From Prevotella sp. E15-22 (GTDB taxonomy: Bacteria; Bacteroidota; Bacteroidia; Bacteroidales; Bacteroidaceae): a stretch of DNA of 64,000 nt. Below, one piece after another: positions 9,601-17,707 of this stretch (position 1 is its first letter; each line of letters starts with the position of its first letter). The notes under the pieces are model-generated. The model was not told the origin of the DNA and made no database searches. It saw only the letters and a program-made list of their open reading frames with translations. The stretch covers positions 806,001-870,000 of the forward strand of contig NZ_CP096247.1 of NCBI RefSeq assembly GCF_023204875.1. Reading direction: 5' to 3'. Made by a program: the position numbers and the translations under genes.

Positions 9601-10011
9601 CTGCTTGCGCGTCACCACCATCTCGGCCAATGCCTCAGGATAGGTGACAATATATAATAGGTCGTGATGGGTGGCATGCGAAAGGACCTCTGTGCGAAGA
9701 ATCTCGCTGGCTGGGTCTTTCTGACCGTATTTGATGGCACGTTTGTAACTGGATGGGAAGAAAAGCACCTGCTTGTCGCCCATAATCTGACAGAGGTCGT
9801 GGTAGAGATAGCCTGCCTCATCGGCATCCTGCATCACAAACAGCAGTTTGCTGCTGACTTTCTGTGCCAGTGCGCTAAACGTCATGGGTATTGCCGAGGC
9901 CAGCAGGCCGTCGAGGGAAATCGTTTTGATGGATGATTTCTCGATGGATTTTGCCAGTGCTGCCACCTGGGGCTTCATGGCATAGAGTGTCTGTAGTTCT
10001 TGTATATTCAT
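6625..10011 (-). CDS. mfd: Transcription-repair coupling factor Mfd
   Basis: An 1128-residue SF2 translocase that removes stalled RNA polymerase and recruits UvrA. Seen in order: the UvrB-like N-terminal region, the CarD-like RNA-polymerase interaction domain (about 430-500, FEVGDYVVHVDHGIGKFGG), the Walker A motif GDVGFGKTEVA (about 590), the DEEQ box (about 692), the helicase C domain (RGRVGRG), and the TRCF C-terminal domain. I use ATG 10011 (MNIQELQTLY); a TTG start at 10026 would lie inside the -7 box. The leader is then only a few nucleotides. A short palindromic insertion (7097-7131) adds residues of the NSRESR type in the linker before the C-terminal domain. Confidence 0.95.
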   Translation of the reverse strand: MNIQELQTLYAMKPQVAALAKSIEKSSIKTISLDGLLASAIPMTFSALAQKVSSKLLFVMQDADEAGYLYHDLCQIMGDKQVLFFPSSYKRAIKYGQKDPASEILRTEVLSHATHHDLLYIVTYPEALAEMVVTRKQLDARRLTLTQDQSISVDSICKTLREFGFREVDYVYEPGQFALRGSILDVYSYSHEFPFRLDFFGNDIDSIRTFEVENQLSKERCNSVDIVPELTAVEEKESILKFLPQDTLLVMRDQQFIRESIERIYQEGFSQQALQERMAEATEMEQRQIEKEMQRDSQIITGSQFANDAEPFRTILLKEDKSAAVIHFNTKPQPLFHKNFELLSQTLEDYLLRGFKLYILADSAKQQERLKDIFAEMKQGIEFIPVDKTLHEGFIDDDARLCLFTDHQIFDRFHKYNLKSDKARSGKVALTLKEIQQFEVGDYVVHVDHGIGKFGGLVRMPLQDGGFQEMIKIIYQRGDAIYVSIHSLYKVSKYKSQDDGQQPRMSTLGTGQWERLKERTKKHIKDIARDLIKLYAARKHQKGFAFSHDTYLQHELEASFLYEDTPDQLKATQDVKADMEMQKPMDRLVCGDVGFGKTEVAVRAAFKAAVDGKQVAVMVPTTVLAYQHYRTFLGRLKNMPVRVDYLTRARTTKQTTALLKDLAEGKVDILIGTHKLISKSVKFKDLGLLIIDEEQKFGVSTKEKLRQMKTNVDTLTMSATPIPRTLQFSLVGARDLSVIQTPPPNRYPIQTEIHTFSAEIVTDAINFEMSRNGQVYFVNNRISDLTHIAEMIKKYIPDCRIAIGHGQMKPEELEKIILDFSNYDYDVLLSTTIVENGIDIPNANTIIINSAQYFGLSDLHQMRGRVGRGNRKAFCYLLAPPLSALPVDSRRRLEALENFSDLGSGINIAMQDLDIRGAGNLLGAEQSGFISDLGYETYQKILNEAMAELRNEEPEMEAANESSNSRESRIPSQSNFSGDFVADCNLESDLEMYFPDQYVPSDSERMLLYRELDNTRNDQELEAYRQRLVDRFGPLPPQAEELLLVVALRRYGKSLGCEKIMLKQGRMFLYFVSNARSPFYQSEAFGRIIEYATTNVRRCNLREQNGKRSMVVTDVPTVGEAVNVLKAI
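7097..7131 (-). repeat. In-frame palindromic element inside mfd
   Basis: Contains TATTCTGGATTCTCTAGAAT on the plus strand. It is closely related to elements inside asnB (29988-30015) and gltD (52059-52100). In all three genes it reads in the same direction and frame, encoding (G/R)-E-S-(G/R). Confidence 0.6.
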
Positions 10012-10023
10012 TTCTTTGCGTTG

Positions 10024-10031
10024 CAAAGGTA
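10024..10031 (-). promoter_or_regulatory. -7 box of mfd
   Basis: TACCTTTG on the minus strand, 12 nt before the mfd ATG, predicting a nearly leaderless mRNA. Confidence 0.6.
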
Positions 10032-10166
10032 CGAATAAGCGAGGGGAAAACCAAATTTATTTGAGTTTTTCCGAGCGTGAGTACCTTGGACCGAAGGTCA
10101 AAGGTATGAATGAACGGAAAAGAAAACCAAATTTATTTGAGTTTTTCCGAGCGTGAGTACCTTGGA
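10025..10166. repeat. Two-copy direct repeat with identical 45-bp core
   Basis: Bases 10046-10090 and 10122-10166 are identical by reading (76-bp period). Each copy starts with AAAGGTA and ends with GTACCTT, so each unit is bounded by an inverted repeat containing a -7-like box. A diverged third copy follows the dnaX promoter at 17564-17630. Together with the flanking promoters this fills the 10027-10277 gap. Confidence 0.75.
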
Positions 10167-10244
10167 CGCAGTTAAGGGTACTGAAAATACTTTAAAATTG
10201 AAAAGAAATTAGGATTTTTCCTTTGTATTTTGCTTTGTTAATCG

Positions 10245-10252
10245 TATCTTTG
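10245..10252 (+). promoter_or_regulatory. -7 box of the GT2 gene
   Basis: TATCTTTG 25 nt before the ATG at 10278, with a TTTG about 18 nt further upstream that could be the -33 element. Confidence 0.6.
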
Positions 10253-10277
10253 CAGTCAAATAAAGAAGGATTTAGAA

Positions 10278-11027
10278 ATGAATACAAGCGACAGTATTGT
10301 CATTATTCCTACTTACAACGAGAAGGAAAATATTGAGAAGATTATCCGAGCCGTCTTTGGCTTGGAGAAGTGCTTCCACATTCTGATTATCGATGATGGT
10401 TCGCCCGATGGTACCGCCAATATTGTGAAAGGCTTGATAGCCAGTGAGTTTAGTGACCGACTCTTTATCGTGGAGCGTCGCGGAAAACTGGGATTGGGCA
10501 CTGCCTATATTGCAGGATTTAAGTGGGCCTTGGAGCACGACTATGAGTATGTCTTTGAGATGGATGCTGACTTCAGTCACGATCCTAACGACCTGCCTCG
10601 CCTCTATGCTGCCTGTCACGATGAGGGCAATGACGTGGCCATCGGTTCGCGTTATATCACTGGTGTGAATGTGGTTAACTGGCCGATGGGACGTGTGTTG
10701 ATGAGCTATTTTGCCTCGAAGTATGTACAGTTTGTAACGGGCTTCCCCATCCACGACACCACTGCAGGATTCAAGTGCTACAAGCGTCGTGTGCTGGAGA
10801 CCATCGAACTCGACAAGGTGCGTTTCAAGGGCTATGGCTTCCAGATTGAGATGAAGTTCACAGCCTGGCGCATTGGCTTTAAGATCAAGGAGGTGCCTGT
10901 CATCTTCGTGAACCGTCAGGAGGGTACCAGTAAGATGTCGGGTGGCATCTTTGGTGAGGCTTTCTTCGGCGTGATGCGTCTGCGCTGGGATGGCTGGACA
11001 CGTAAGTATCCGCAGATTAAGAACTAA
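10278..11027 (+). CDS. Polyprenol-phosphate mannose/glucose synthase-like glycosyltransferase (GT2)
   Basis: A 249-residue GT2 enzyme of the dolichol-phosphate mannose synthase type. It would transfer a sugar from a nucleotide sugar to a polyprenyl phosphate at the cytosolic membrane face. Visible motifs: IIPTYNEKENIEKII at the N-terminus, IDDGSPDGTA (about residues 38-47), the metal-binding DxD-like EMDADFSHDP (about 94-103), the acceptor region GSRY, and the QEGTSKM near the C-terminus. It lacks the C-terminal membrane helices of longer homologs. It is a single gene ending before a strong terminator. Confidence 0.88.
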   Translation: MNTSDSIVIIPTYNEKENIEKIIRAVFGLEKCFHILIIDDGSPDGTANIVKGLIASEFSDRLFIVERRGKLGLGTAYIAGFKWALEHDYEYVFEMDADFSHDPNDLPRLYAACHDEGNDVAIGSRYITGVNVVNWPMGRVLMSYFASKYVQFVTGFPIHDTTAGFKCYKRRVLETIELDKVRFKGYGFQIEMKFTAWRIGFKIKEVPVIFVNRQEGTSKMSGGIFGEAFFGVMRLRWDGWTRKYPQIKN

Positions 11028-11040
11028 TGATATGAGCAAT

Positions 11041-11083
11041 AAAAAAACAAGCTAACTTGCATGGCAGGTTAGCTTGTTTTTTT
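11041..11083. terminator. Bidirectional terminator
   Basis: AACAAGCTAAC pairs with GTTAGCTTGTT around an 11-base loop, flanked by A-run and T-run on the two sides. It serves the GT2 gene (plus) and the plsC operon (minus), which converge here. Confidence 0.9.
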
Positions 11084-11084
11084 A

Positions 11085-11843
11085 TTATTGGTCTGGATTC
11101 TCAACGAATCCTTGATATTCTGGAACAAGGGATGACATCACACTGTCGTAGGCCTGGTTCTTTGTCGCCTCTACGTTCTCGTTACCCTGACCCACGGGAT
11201 AGATGGGGTCGTGGATGGTCAGTGTGAGGCGATGCCAATGAACAAACTTCATGTCGCGCATACGAGGCATGATGTTGAACGAGCCGTTAATGGTCAGGGG
11301 CACCACAGGCAACTGCAACTCGTCGGCCAGCATGAAGGCGCCCTTCTTGAAGATGCCCATGTGACCAGTGAATGTGCGTGAACCCTCTGGGAATACGGTG
11401 AGACTGGTGCCTCCCTGCAGCGTCTGGCGTGCCTGGTCGTAGGTGGCCTTGATCTTCTTTGGGCCGCGCTTGTCTACAAAGATCTGGTGTGTCTTGGCGC
11501 AGGCAAAGCCTACAAAGGGAATCTTGCGCAACTGGTGTTTCATCATCCACTTGAAGTGGCGGTTCAGATGACCGTAGATGAGGAAGATATCGAAAGCACC
11601 CTGGTGGTTGGCTACGAAGACATACGACTCTTTCTTATCCAATCGCTCGCGTCCTTCCACACGGACGGGAATCAGAAACAGCCATAGAATGATGCGCGCC
11701 CACCAACGGGGAGGGTAGTTGCCCCAGAAATGGCCGAAGCCCAGGGCTGCACCGATGATGATGGCGCTGGTGATGATAACTGTGACAACGACTGTCAGTG
11801 GGAATGCAATGAATAACTGATAGGTGTAATAAAGATATTTCAT
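11085..11843 (-). CDS. plsC: 1-acyl-sn-glycerol-3-phosphate acyltransferase
   Basis: A 252-residue membrane-associated acyltransferase making phosphatidic acid. An N-terminal hydrophobic segment (about 8-38) is followed by the HX4D catalytic motif in NHQGAFD (about residue 79) and the glycerol-phosphate-binding motif FPEGSRTF (about 155). It is the last gene of a minus-strand operon (DUF4369 lipoprotein, pyrC, phosphoesterase, plsC), 16 bp after the phosphoesterase gene, and ends at a bidirectional terminator. Confidence 0.9.
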   Translation of the reverse strand: MKYLYYTYQLFIAFPLTVVVTVIITSAIIIGAALGFGHFWGNYPPRWWARIILWLFLIPVRVEGRERLDKKESYVFVANHQGAFDIFLIYGHLNRHFKWMMKHQLRKIPFVGFACAKTHQIFVDKRGPKKIKATYDQARQTLQGGTSLTVFPEGSRTFTGHMGIFKKGAFMLADELQLPVVPLTINGSFNIMPRMRDMKFVHWHRLTLTIHDPIYPVGQGNENVEATKNQAYDSVMSSLVPEYQGFVENPDQ

Positions 11844-11859
11844 TGGTTACTGGGTTTAC

Positions 11860-12849
11860 TTACTTCTTTTTTCTTAATGTGATAACAGCTATCTCTGCAG
11901 GGATGCCAAAACGGAAGGGAATGAGGCCCGATAGTCCGCTGGTGACATAGAGATAACGGCCGTCCATGTGGTAAAGGCCATACGACTCACGATACTTGAG
12001 GGATGCTGGTGAAAGACCAAGGAAAGAGAGCTGGCCGCCATGAGTATGGCCACTCAGGGTGAGCTGGGTGTGACTATGGCGCAGAATCTTTCTGCCCCAC
12101 GATGAGGGGTCGTGCTCGAGCATCACCACAAAGTCGTTGCGACTCATGCCGTAGAGGGTTTCTTGCAAGTCGCCGTTCTGAGGGAAATGGTCGCCATCGC
12201 CATCGTTGTCCATACCTGCAATCAGGATTCTCTCCTTCCCCCTGCGAATGGAGCGACGCTCGTTGACCAGCAGTTGCCAGCCCAACTCCTCTTCTAAAGC
12301 CACACGTACATTCATGGAGTCGTACTTCTCGATCTCTGTGCCTTTGAAATACATGGGATAGTCGTGATTGCCGATGACGGAATAAACGCCATCCTTGGCC
12401 TTGATGCTTTTCAGAAGGTCCATGACTGGCAGAATCTCGCTGGGAATCTTGTTCTGCAGGTCGCCAGTGAATGCCACCAGATCGGCATCCTGGGCATTGA
12501 TGCTATCAATGGCCTCTTTTAACAGGGCCTGGCGCCAGCCTGTCAGTGTGCCTACATGGGCATCGCTGAACTGCACAATCTTATAGCCATCGAAGGCTTC
12601 TGGCAGGTCGTCGAAGGCCAGTTCTATGTGACGGACCTTGAACTCGTTGACCCCAATATAGGTGCCATACAGAAAGACCAACCACAGGAAGAGCAGGGGA
12701 GCGGCCGTGGCCCATTTTATCCAGCGGCGTTTGCTATGTCGCCACAAGTATCCTACCAAGACTGTCAGTATCAGGAATACAGCCCAAGTAATATATATGT
12801 AGGTGTCTGGATCTAATCTGGTATAGGTGGTGGTAAATATACTACTCAT
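11860..12849 (-). CDS. Membrane-anchored calcineurin-like metallophosphoesterase
   Basis: A 329-residue protein with two or three N-terminal membrane helices (about residues 15-75) and a metallophosphoesterase domain. The five metal-binding blocks are visible: FSDAHVG, FTGDLQN, IGNHDYP, a His near VVMLEHDP, and SGHTHGGQLS. It resembles the YkuE/YaeI type, some of which act on lipid A precursors or other envelope phosphoesters; the substrate here is unknown. It lies 6 bp after pyrC, with plsC 16 bp downstream, consistent with an envelope lipid role. Confidence 0.85.
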   Translation of the reverse strand: MSSIFTTTYTRLDPDTYIYITWAVFLILTVLVGYLWRHSKRRWIKWATAAPLLFLWLVFLYGTYIGVNEFKVRHIELAFDDLPEAFDGYKIVQFSDAHVGTLTGWRQALLKEAIDSINAQDADLVAFTGDLQNKIPSEILPVMDLLKSIKAKDGVYSVIGNHDYPMYFKGTEIEKYDSMNVRVALEEELGWQLLVNERRSIRRGKERILIAGMDNDGDGDHFPQNGDLQETLYGMSRNDFVVMLEHDPSSWGRKILRHSHTQLTLSGHTHGGQLSFLGLSPASLKYRESYGLYHMDGRYLYVTSGLSGLIPFRFGIPAEIAVITLRKKK

Positions 12850-12855
12850 GGTTAT

Positions 12856-14214
12856 TTAACGGAATAGAAGTGGCTGACCCTTGTAATCGTGGTCTACCAC
12901 ACCTTGATTATATACCAAATGGCCGTTGCAGAGGGTTTTTTCTATGCGCCAGTTGAACGTATGTCCCTCCATGGGACTCCATTTGCATTTACTTTGGATG
13001 ATGTCCTGTGTCACTGTCCATGGTGTCTTAGGGCGCACAATGGTGAGGTCGGCCTGATAGCCCTTGCGGATAAAGCCGCGCTCTTTTACCTCAAACAGCA
13101 TGGCTGGGTTGTGAGCCATCAACTGAACCAGACGCTCTATGGTCAGTACCTTCTGGTCGACGAGCTCAAGCATGGTAGGCAGCGAGAACTGAACCATGGG
13201 CATGCCGCTGGCCGCCTTGGCGCAACCACCCTGCTTCTGTTCTAACAGGTGGGGAGCATGGTCGGTGGCGATGGTGGTGATGCGTCCGTCGTTGAGCGAC
13301 TGGCGCAGCATAAACTGGTCGACAGGACTCTTGATGGCGGGGTTCACCTTGATGCGGGCACCCAGACGCTCGTGGTCGAGCATAGTGAAATAGAGATGAC
13401 CAACAGTGACTTCTGCGGTGATATCTGCCGTCTTGGTGTTGTTTGTCGTGGCAGTGTCGCCACTTATGGGAATCAGTTCTAGTTCGTCGGCAGTGGAGAT
13501 GTGGGCCACATGCAAGCGTGCCTTGTGTTTCTTGGCCAGTTCTACGGCTTTGGTGGTGGATGTCAAGCAGGCCTCTTCACTGCGAATCAGGGCATGTAGT
13601 GATACCTGCGGGTCGTTGCCCCAGGCTTTCTTGGCCTCTTCCATGTTTTTGTTGATGATGGCTGTGTCCTCGCAGTGGGCCATGATGGGGAGCTTGGCTG
13701 TTTGGAAGATACGGTTCAATGCGTCGTCACGGTCAACCAGCATGTTGCCTGTGCTACTGCCCATAAAGAGTTTGATGCCAGGAATGCGATGTACGTCGAG
13801 CTTGTCGAAGAGTGCTACGTTGTCGTTGGTGGCACCAAAGAAAAAGGTGTAGTTCACATGACTGCTCTTGGCGGCTCGTTGGAACTTATCCTCCAATGCT
13901 TCCAGCGTGGTGGTCTGCGGCACGGTGTTGGGCATCTCGAAATACGAGGTGACGCCACCGGCGGCGGCAGCGCAGCTTTCGCTGTCGATGTCGGCCTTCT
14001 CTGTCATTCCTGGCTCGCGGAAGTGCACATGGGTGTCGATGATGCCTGGTAAAACAAAACATCCTGTGGCATCTATCGTTTTGTCGACAGGCGCCTCAGG
14101 ATGTTGTCCTTTCTTTAATATCTCGATAATCTTCTCGTCTTCGATAACTATTGAGCCCTCGAAGCACCTTCCTTCATTGACAATCTGTCCTCCCTCAATC
14201 AGCGTTCTCATCAC
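12856..14214 (-). CDS. pyrC: Dihydroorotase
   Basis: A 452-residue amidohydrolase for the third step of de novo pyrimidine synthesis (carbamoyl-aspartate to dihydroorotate). Zinc ligands: the HxH of DTHVHFREPG (about residue 62), IMAHCEDTA (about 180), HVAHIS (about 235), and the catalytic Asp in IATDHAPH (about 315). The length fits class I/III dihydroorotases; allantoinase is a less likely alternative. The start overlaps the end of the upstream lipoprotein gene by 20 bp, indicating translational coupling. A second ATG follows immediately. Confidence 0.9.
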   Translation of the reverse strand: MMRTLIEGGQIVNEGRCFEGSIVIEDEKIIEILKKGQHPEAPVDKTIDATGCFVLPGIIDTHVHFREPGMTEKADIDSESCAAAAGGVTSYFEMPNTVPQTTTLEALEDKFQRAAKSSHVNYTFFFGATNDNVALFDKLDVHRIPGIKLFMGSSTGNMLVDRDDALNRIFQTAKLPIMAHCEDTAIINKNMEEAKKAWGNDPQVSLHALIRSEEACLTSTTKAVELAKKHKARLHVAHISTADELELIPISGDTATTNNTKTADITAEVTVGHLYFTMLDHERLGARIKVNPAIKSPVDQFMLRQSLNDGRITTIATDHAPHLLEQKQGGCAKAASGMPMVQFSLPTMLELVDQKVLTIERLVQLMAHNPAMLFEVKERGFIRKGYQADLTIVRPKTPWTVTQDIIQSKCKWSPMEGHTFNWRIEKTLCNGHLVYNQGVVDHDYKGQPLLFR

Positions 14215-14863
14215 CCGTGGCTATTTTATAGAATTCCTCTACGTCGGCACGTTGCTTAAACGTTTCGGGGGCTTTACTCATAATATGCTCAATCTGAGGA
14301 ACCGACGAACTCATCTGTATAAAGACGAACGGACCCAGCACATTCTCGAAGTTGTCTACTACGAAATTGGTTACCAGACTGTCCTCCTGCTGTACGATGA
14401 CGGCACTCTCTGCTGTTAGCGTGCGGTTAATGTCTTCCTCGTCAATGCCGTCCAGCAGCATCTGACTGTAACGATGGTCTAATTCCCTCATTTGGTTGTT
14501 CAGACGGTCGTGCTTCTCAAGAAACTCATAGAGCTTTTCGTTCAGGGTTGTGCCGCTCACCTTCTGTTGAGCGTTGTCAATATGGATGTTGATGTGTCCC
14601 TTCTCAACAACCAATGGCATGATGCTCTCGTCGTCCATAAAGAGTGATGCCATCTGGGTGGTGTCTATCGACCCACTGAAACGGAATTTGCCGTGCACCA
14701 CCTCGCATGAGTCTATGTTGGTGAGTTCTTTGTCTTTTACGACCTTCAGGTAGAGTTTGCTGCCATCCAACTGGGGCACCGATGACGAACCTTCAATGAC
14801 GTACGAGTCGGCACACGAAGTGAGAATAGCTGTCAGAGCAGAAATGAGTATCAGTTTTTTCAT
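14195..14863 (-). CDS. DUF4369-type lipoprotein
   Basis: A 222-residue lipoprotein. The start MKKLILISALTAILTSC has a lipobox ending in Cys, so it is lipid-anchored in the envelope. The first ~95 mature residues (GSKLYLKVVKDKELTNIDSC...GKFRFSGSIDT) match the DUF4369 pattern that precedes thioredoxin-like domains in Bacteroidetes, but no thioredoxin domain follows; the rest is charged and helical. An ATG three codons upstream (14872) is also possible. It is first in the operon with pyrC. Function is unknown. Confidence 0.8.
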   Translation of the reverse strand: MKKLILISALTAILTSCADSYVIEGSSSVPQLDGSKLYLKVVKDKELTNIDSCEVVHGKFRFSGSIDTTQMASLFMDDESIMPLVVEKGHINIHIDNAQQKVSGTTLNEKLYEFLEKHDRLNNQMRELDHRYSQMLLDGIDEEDINRTLTAESAVIVQQEDSLVTNFVVDNFENVLGPFVFIQMSSSVPQIEHIMSKAPETFKQRADVEEFYKIATGDENAD

Positions 14864-14886
14864 ATTAAACATTGTGTTACAATGTG

Positions 14887-14894
14887 CAAATGTA
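14887..14894 (-). promoter_or_regulatory. -7 box of the lipoprotein-pyrC operon
   Basis: TACATTTG on the minus strand, 23 nt before the chosen start. Confidence 0.5.
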
Positions 14895-14908
14895 CGATGA
14901 TATCTTGA

Positions 14909-14951
14909 ACTGAGAAAAAAAATTTGCGCAATTTAAAACAATTGCGCAATC
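14909..14951 (-). terminator. Terminator of the dnaX operon
   Basis: Two TTGCGCAA blocks (around 14923-14932 and 14942-14949) form a stem. On the minus strand it is followed by a T-run, directly after the 132-residue membrane protein gene. Confidence 0.7.
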
Positions 14952-14956
14952 TTTTA

Positions 14957-15355
14957 TTATTTTTTTGCTTCTTTTTCCAATTCATTACCAATTCTATAGG
15001 TAGTATAGAGCTGTAAAATGGCTGCCACCAGCAACAATACTACCCAGTTGTTCTTAACATAATTCAGATAATAGATCCAGTCAAGTCCCAATGCGTTACC
15101 CTGGTTGGCAAACATCAGAACTGCGGTGAGCAGAAACAGCACATCACTTAAAACCATGATGCGACGCAAACGACGGATAACGAAGTTGGTGCCTTCATAA
15201 CGCTGTAGCATCTGCATGCTGGCAAAGCCAATGGCTCCTATGGCATAGACATGGGGGAACCATGATAGTTTGAATAGTCCCATGATGGCACCTGCCAGCA
15301 TCAGCAGGGCGCCAACAACAAAGATGATGCTTTCTATTTTATTCAATTGTTTCAT
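14957..15355 (-). CDS. Conserved membrane protein, four helices
   Basis: A 132-residue protein with four predicted membrane helices (about residues 8-28, 33-47, 65-85, 103-122) and a charged C-terminal tail (NELEKEAKK). No known domain was recognised. It overlaps the end of the divIC-like gene by 17 bp, so it is translationally coupled to it and is third in the dnaX operon. A cell-division or envelope role is possible from context only. Confidence 0.75.
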   Translation of the reverse strand: MKQLNKIESIIFVVGALLMLAGAIMGLFKLSWFPHVYAIGAIGFASMQMLQRYEGTNFVIRRLRRIMVLSDVLFLLTAVLMFANQGNALGLDWIYYLNYVKNNWVVLLLVAAILQLYTTYRIGNELEKEAKK

Positions 15356-15689
15356 TGTCGGTGTCGGTGTTAATGCTCTCCTCGTCCTCGCTTAGTACGA
15401 AGATGTCCTCGTCGGCATGTTTCATGAAATAGCGCTCGCGGGCAATACGTTCCATGGCCTTAGGATTGCTTTGCAATTGGTGAATCTGTGTCTGGTCACG
15501 CTGGTATTCTCCCTCGTAGTGCTCTATCTCGTCTTTCAAATCGCTAATCATTATCTTGTTCTTGAAATGCGACCATACGCTGTTAGAGCCTATGAAACCA
15601 ATGACCACAATACCAAACAGCAGTACCACTATATATTTCATATAGGGCACGGCAAAAATCGCTTTGATGGTTTCTTTTATCTTCCTCAT
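15339..15689 (-). CDS. FtsB/DivIC-family septum formation protein
   Basis: A 116-residue bitopic protein with one membrane helix (about residues 18-38) and a following periplasmic coiled coil (about 45-80), ending in the family block NPKAMERIARERYFMKHADE. This is the layout of FtsB/DivIC, which bridges FtsQ and FtsL at the septum. An acidic tail follows. The gene is 48 bp after dnaX and overlaps the next membrane-protein gene. Confidence 0.85.
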   Translation of the reverse strand: MRKIKETIKAIFAVPYMKYIVVLLFGIVVIGFIGSNSVWSHFKNKIMISDLKDEIEHYEGEYQRDQTQIHQLQSNPKAMERIARERYFMKHADEDIFVLSEDEESINTDTDNETIE

Positions 15690-15737
15690 ATGATGTGATA
15701 TGGTATTATCATTATAATCTCTAACCTCTCGATGCTC

Positions 15738-17540
15738 TTATGCTAATTGTAGGTCGAACATCTTGCGCAGACGCTCGATGGCAGGGTTCTTCTCGCTCAT
15801 CAATTCGAACTGCTCTTTGCGGGTCAGTATCTTCTCGCGCTCTTTCTGCTCGGCTACACGCAACGACATGGTGATATCGTCGTTGTGCAGATATATCTTC
15901 AGCGTACTCAGGATGTTGCCCTTGATGGCTTCCATCTCGTCCTTGGCAATCTCGTTGGGGACCACCACCTCGACCTGGGGCATTTCCAGAATCTTGGGAC
16001 TCATATTTTTCATGCGGGCCGCGATGCCGCTGTACTTCTGGGGCATGCGGTTGCACATGGACAACCATTGGAGTTCCAGCATGTCTTGTGAGAAGGCTTC
16101 GTGTCTGCTTCCATTCTTGTCATCGATGCCTGAGGTGCCAGGCAGTATCTGCATCTTCTTGTTGTTCTGCTGGCGCAGATTGCTCCAAGAGAGTCCCAGA
16201 CTGGCTGCCTTGAGGGATGACTTTTTGATGGGACTGGCAGGGGCGGCAGCGTTTGCTTGCACTGTTGCCGTGGGTTGGGTTGCCGTACCGACAGGATTAG
16301 CAATACCAGGTTTGCTGGTTCTTTCAATCTTTGGCGCAGCCGCGGCCACCTGCTGGACCGCTTGCTTGGTCTGTGCCTGTTGAATCAGGTTCTTAAACAG
16401 GGATTTTAATCTTCTGGGCTTACGCCCACTGGCGGGCGAGTCCTCCGCAGCCTGTGTGATCTGAGCCACCTCGATGAGGGTCAGTTCCACCAACAGTCGC
16501 TTGTTGCTCGACTGGCGGTAGTTGATGTCACACTGGTTCATCAGCTTGAGTGCCTCATAGCAGAAGTGTGTGTTCACCTTCTGCGCCTGCTCGGCATAGC
16601 GTTGCTTGGCCTGTTCACTCACCTCCAAGAGGGGCAGTGTCTGCGGGTCTTTTGCCATCAGCACGTTTCTCACATGCTTGGCTAGTCCCTGAATCAGGAG
16701 TCCACCGTCAAAGCCGTTGTTCAGCACGTTGTTCAGCAGTACCATGATGTCGCCCACCTTGTTCTGTGTGGCCAGGTCTACTATCTGGAAGTAGTTGTCT
16801 GTATCGAGCACATTCAGGTCTTCTATCACCTTCTGATAGGTGATGTTGCCCTGACAGAACGATGCTGCCTGGTCGAAGATAGAGAGTGCATCGCGCATAC
16901 CGCCGTCTGCCTTTTCGGCAATCACGGCCAATGCCTCGTCTTCGAAAGTGATGCCCTCTTTCTGTGCCACATGCTTCAGGTGGTCGATGGTGTTCTGTAC
17001 CGTCATGCGCTCGAAGTCGTAAATCTGACAGCGACTCAGGATGGTGGGCAATATCTTGTGCTTCTCTGTAGTGGCCAGGATGAAGATGACATGTGCAGGT
17101 GGCTCCTCCAACGTCTTCAGGAATGCGTTGAAAGCAGCCGTTGACAGCATATGTACCTCGTCGATGATGAAGACTTTGTATTTACCTACCTGCGGTGGAA
17201 TACGTGTCTGCTCCATCAGCGTCTTGATGTGCTCTACCGAGTTGTTCGAGGCGGCGTCGAGCTCAAAGATGTTCAGCGAGCGCTGTTCGTTAAAGCTCTG
17301 GCAGCTCTCACACTCGTTGCACGCCTCGCCGTCGGCCGTAGGGTTCTGACAGTTGATGGCCTTGGCAAAGATACGCGCACAGGTGGTCTTACCCACACCT
17401 CGCGGACCGCAAAACAGGTAGGCATGCGCCAGTTTTCCGCTCTTCACCGCGTTCTTCAGCGTGGTGGTAAGAGCCAACTGTCCCACAACCGTGTCGAACG
17501 ACATTGGTCTGTATTTTCTTGCCGAAACAATATATTCCAT
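15738..17540 (-). CDS. dnaX: DNA polymerase III subunit gamma/tau
   Basis: A 600-residue clamp-loader subunit. The N-terminal AAA+ module has Walker A GPRGVGKTTCARIF (about residues 45-58), a zinc-binding Cys cluster in CQNPTADGEACNECESC, Walker B IIDEVHML, and the SRC sensor/arginine-finger block. After domain III (about 365) comes a low-complexity Ala/Thr/Lys linker and a short tau-like C-terminus. I start at ATG 17540 (MEYIVSARKYRP); the frame extends 66 codons further upstream, but that region contains the -7 box and a repeat. It is first gene of an operon with divIC and a membrane protein. Confidence 0.93.
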   Translation of the reverse strand: MEYIVSARKYRPMSFDTVVGQLALTTTLKNAVKSGKLAHAYLFCGPRGVGKTTCARIFAKAINCQNPTADGEACNECESCQSFNEQRSLNIFELDAASNNSVEHIKTLMEQTRIPPQVGKYKVFIIDEVHMLSTAAFNAFLKTLEEPPAHVIFILATTEKHKILPTILSRCQIYDFERMTVQNTIDHLKHVAQKEGITFEDEALAVIAEKADGGMRDALSIFDQAASFCQGNITYQKVIEDLNVLDTDNYFQIVDLATQNKVGDIMVLLNNVLNNGFDGGLLIQGLAKHVRNVLMAKDPQTLPLLEVSEQAKQRYAEQAQKVNTHFCYEALKLMNQCDINYRQSSNKRLLVELTLIEVAQITQAAEDSPASGRKPRRLKSLFKNLIQQAQTKQAVQQVAAAAPKIERTSKPGIANPVGTATQPTATVQANAAAPASPIKKSSLKAASLGLSWSNLRQQNNKKMQILPGTSGIDDKNGSRHEAFSQDMLELQWLSMCNRMPQKYSGIAARMKNMSPKILEMPQVEVVVPNEIAKDEMEAIKGNILSTLKIYLHNDDITMSLRVAEQKEREKILTRKEQFELMSEKNPAIERLRKMFDLQLA

Positions 17541-17563
17541 TTTCTTGTTTTTGGTTTTGTTTG

Positions 17564-17571
17564 CAAAGGTA
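17564..17571 (-). promoter_or_regulatory. -7 box of the dnaX operon
   Basis: TACCTTTG on the minus strand, 23 nt before the dnaX ATG. The following bases (17568-17630) are a diverged copy of the repeat found twice upstream of mfd (10025-10166). Confidence 0.6.
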
Positions 17572-17652
17572 CGAATAAGCGAGCAAAAAACCAAATTAAA
17601 TTTGTGTTTTTTCGAGTGAGTGTTCCTTTGGGAATATAGTCCCAAGGGAACT

Positions 17653-17693
17653 AAAAAAATCCCGATAGCCGCTGTGGTTATCGGGATTTTTTT
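17653..17693. terminator. Terminator of asnA
   Basis: ATCCCGATA pairs with TATCGGGAT around an 11-base loop, with A-run and T-run flanks on both strands. It lies 15 bp past the asnA stop. Confidence 0.9.
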
Positions 17694-17707
17694 TAGTGTA
17701 ATCTTTG

